This document shows, in pieces, positions 63,778 to 64,000 of a stretch of 64,000 nt of DNA. The notes beneath the pieces are model-generated. The model searched no databases, was not told the DNA's origin, and worked only from the letters and a program-made list of their open reading frames with translations. Source of the stretch: JBGTSJ01 sp041940305 (GTDB lineage Bacteria; Planctomycetota; Planctomycetia; Planctomycetales; Planctomycetaceae); NCBI GenBank assembly GCA_041940305.1, contig JBGTSJ010000016.1, positions 62,001 through 126,000 on the forward strand. The letters are read 5' to 3'. The first letter of the stretch is position 1; each line of letters starts with the position of its first letter. The position numbers and the translations under genes were made by a program.

Positions 63778-64000
63778 GGCAGTCCTTGAACCATCCTGCT
63801 TCGCGGCGCCCGGCGGGGGTGGAAGCGAGCGACGGGTTCATTCTAGACCCGGCTGTCACTCCGTCAAATCGTGGTGCCGAGCGGTATGGGAGGGAGTTTC
63901 TGTAAAACCGTGGTGGTCCCTGTGTTCGCCCTATTCTGCAGGGAGGCCAGCGGCGGCACAGAGGACTGTGCCGGCGACAATCCGCATTGTCTGCCTCCGC
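63778..64000. other. Upstream region of the glycosyltransferase gene
   Basis: Contains the promoter zone of the minus-strand GT2 operon, not resolved by eye, and the inverted dispersed repeat copy at 63948-63980. Confidence 0.5.
63948..63980 (-). repeat. Dispersed repeat, copy B (inverted partner of 58931-58963)
   Basis: Reads CAGCGGCGGCACAGAGGACT followed by GTGCCGGCGACAA on the plus strand; its reverse complement matches copy A in all but one position. A minus-strand mini-frame could be read through it (from about 63985, MRIVAGTVLC... to a stop near 63930), but this is not credible as a gene. Confidence 0.85.

Overview
The window is 64 kb of high-GC bacterial chromosome, almost certainly from a planctomycete (Planctomycetota). 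The pointers are the gene repertoire: a DUF1501 twin-arginine protein, a formylglycine sulfatase, PQQ-type and TolB-type propellers, a twin-arginine TIM-barrel sugar isomerase/epimerase, a Pro-rich protein with YHS-like repeats, an ExbD followed by an alpha/alpha-toroid protein, and small dispersed palindromes between genes. The phylum is an inference; no rRNA is present.

Layout. 1-2.9 kb: 3' part of a large unknown gene and a secreted serine hydrolase. 3.0-5.2 kb: a scar region with tRNA-Leu(GAG), a truncated tyrosine recombinase, an IS1-type transposase remnant, and a DUF1963-like gene whose 3' end and downstream sequence also occur about 1.1 kb upstream as a decayed copy. 5.3-7.9 kb: ExbD plus a TonB-like/toroid membrane protein. 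7.9-10.8 kb: a retropepsin-like 'ATP-dependent zinc protease', a RimK ATP-grasp ligase and an M14 desuccinylase/aspartoacylase, a recurrent trio. 10.9-19.0 kb: five tightly coupled genes (small helical protein, MoxR AAA+ ATPase, bpX2-like protein, vWA plus beta-propeller protein, TPR plus beta-propeller protein). This is a MoxR-vWA-beta-propeller ternary system, a class known from comparative genomics as a probable conflict/defence or NTP-dependent chaperone system but with little experimental work; it is the most interesting locus here.

19.1-22.3 kb: MFS transporter, beta-hydroxyacid dehydrogenase and aldo-keto reductase, apparently one operon. 22.9-28.1 kb: SppA protease (minus), Pro-rich YHS protein, NAD+ DNA ligase. 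28.2-32.0 kb: a two-gene pyruvate:ferredoxin oxidoreductase with a recognisable promoter. 32.2-38.3 kb (minus): universal stress protein, NhaD/SLC13-like permease, sulfatase and a modABC-type molybdate transporter. 38.6-43.9 kb: a lipoprotein with a strong sigma70-like promoter, a secreted lectin-fold protein, a TrkH/KtrB-KtrA potassium uptake pair and a small secreted protein.

44.2-48.7 kb (minus): a MacAB-like exporter operon (adaptor, ATPase, two FtsX-type permeases). 48.9-53.7 kb (plus): Tag glycosylase, a second MFS paralogue, a degenerate receiver, a membrane protein and a TIM-barrel isomerase. 53.7-56.0 kb (minus): DUF1501 and TolB-like pair. 56.4-61.4 kb (plus): PQQ propeller, GT39-like membrane glycosyltransferase, iron alcohol dehydrogenase and PfkB kinase. 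61.3-63.8 kb (minus): an unknown conserved protein and a GT2 glycosyltransferase. Family calls come from reading motifs by eye; no database search was run.
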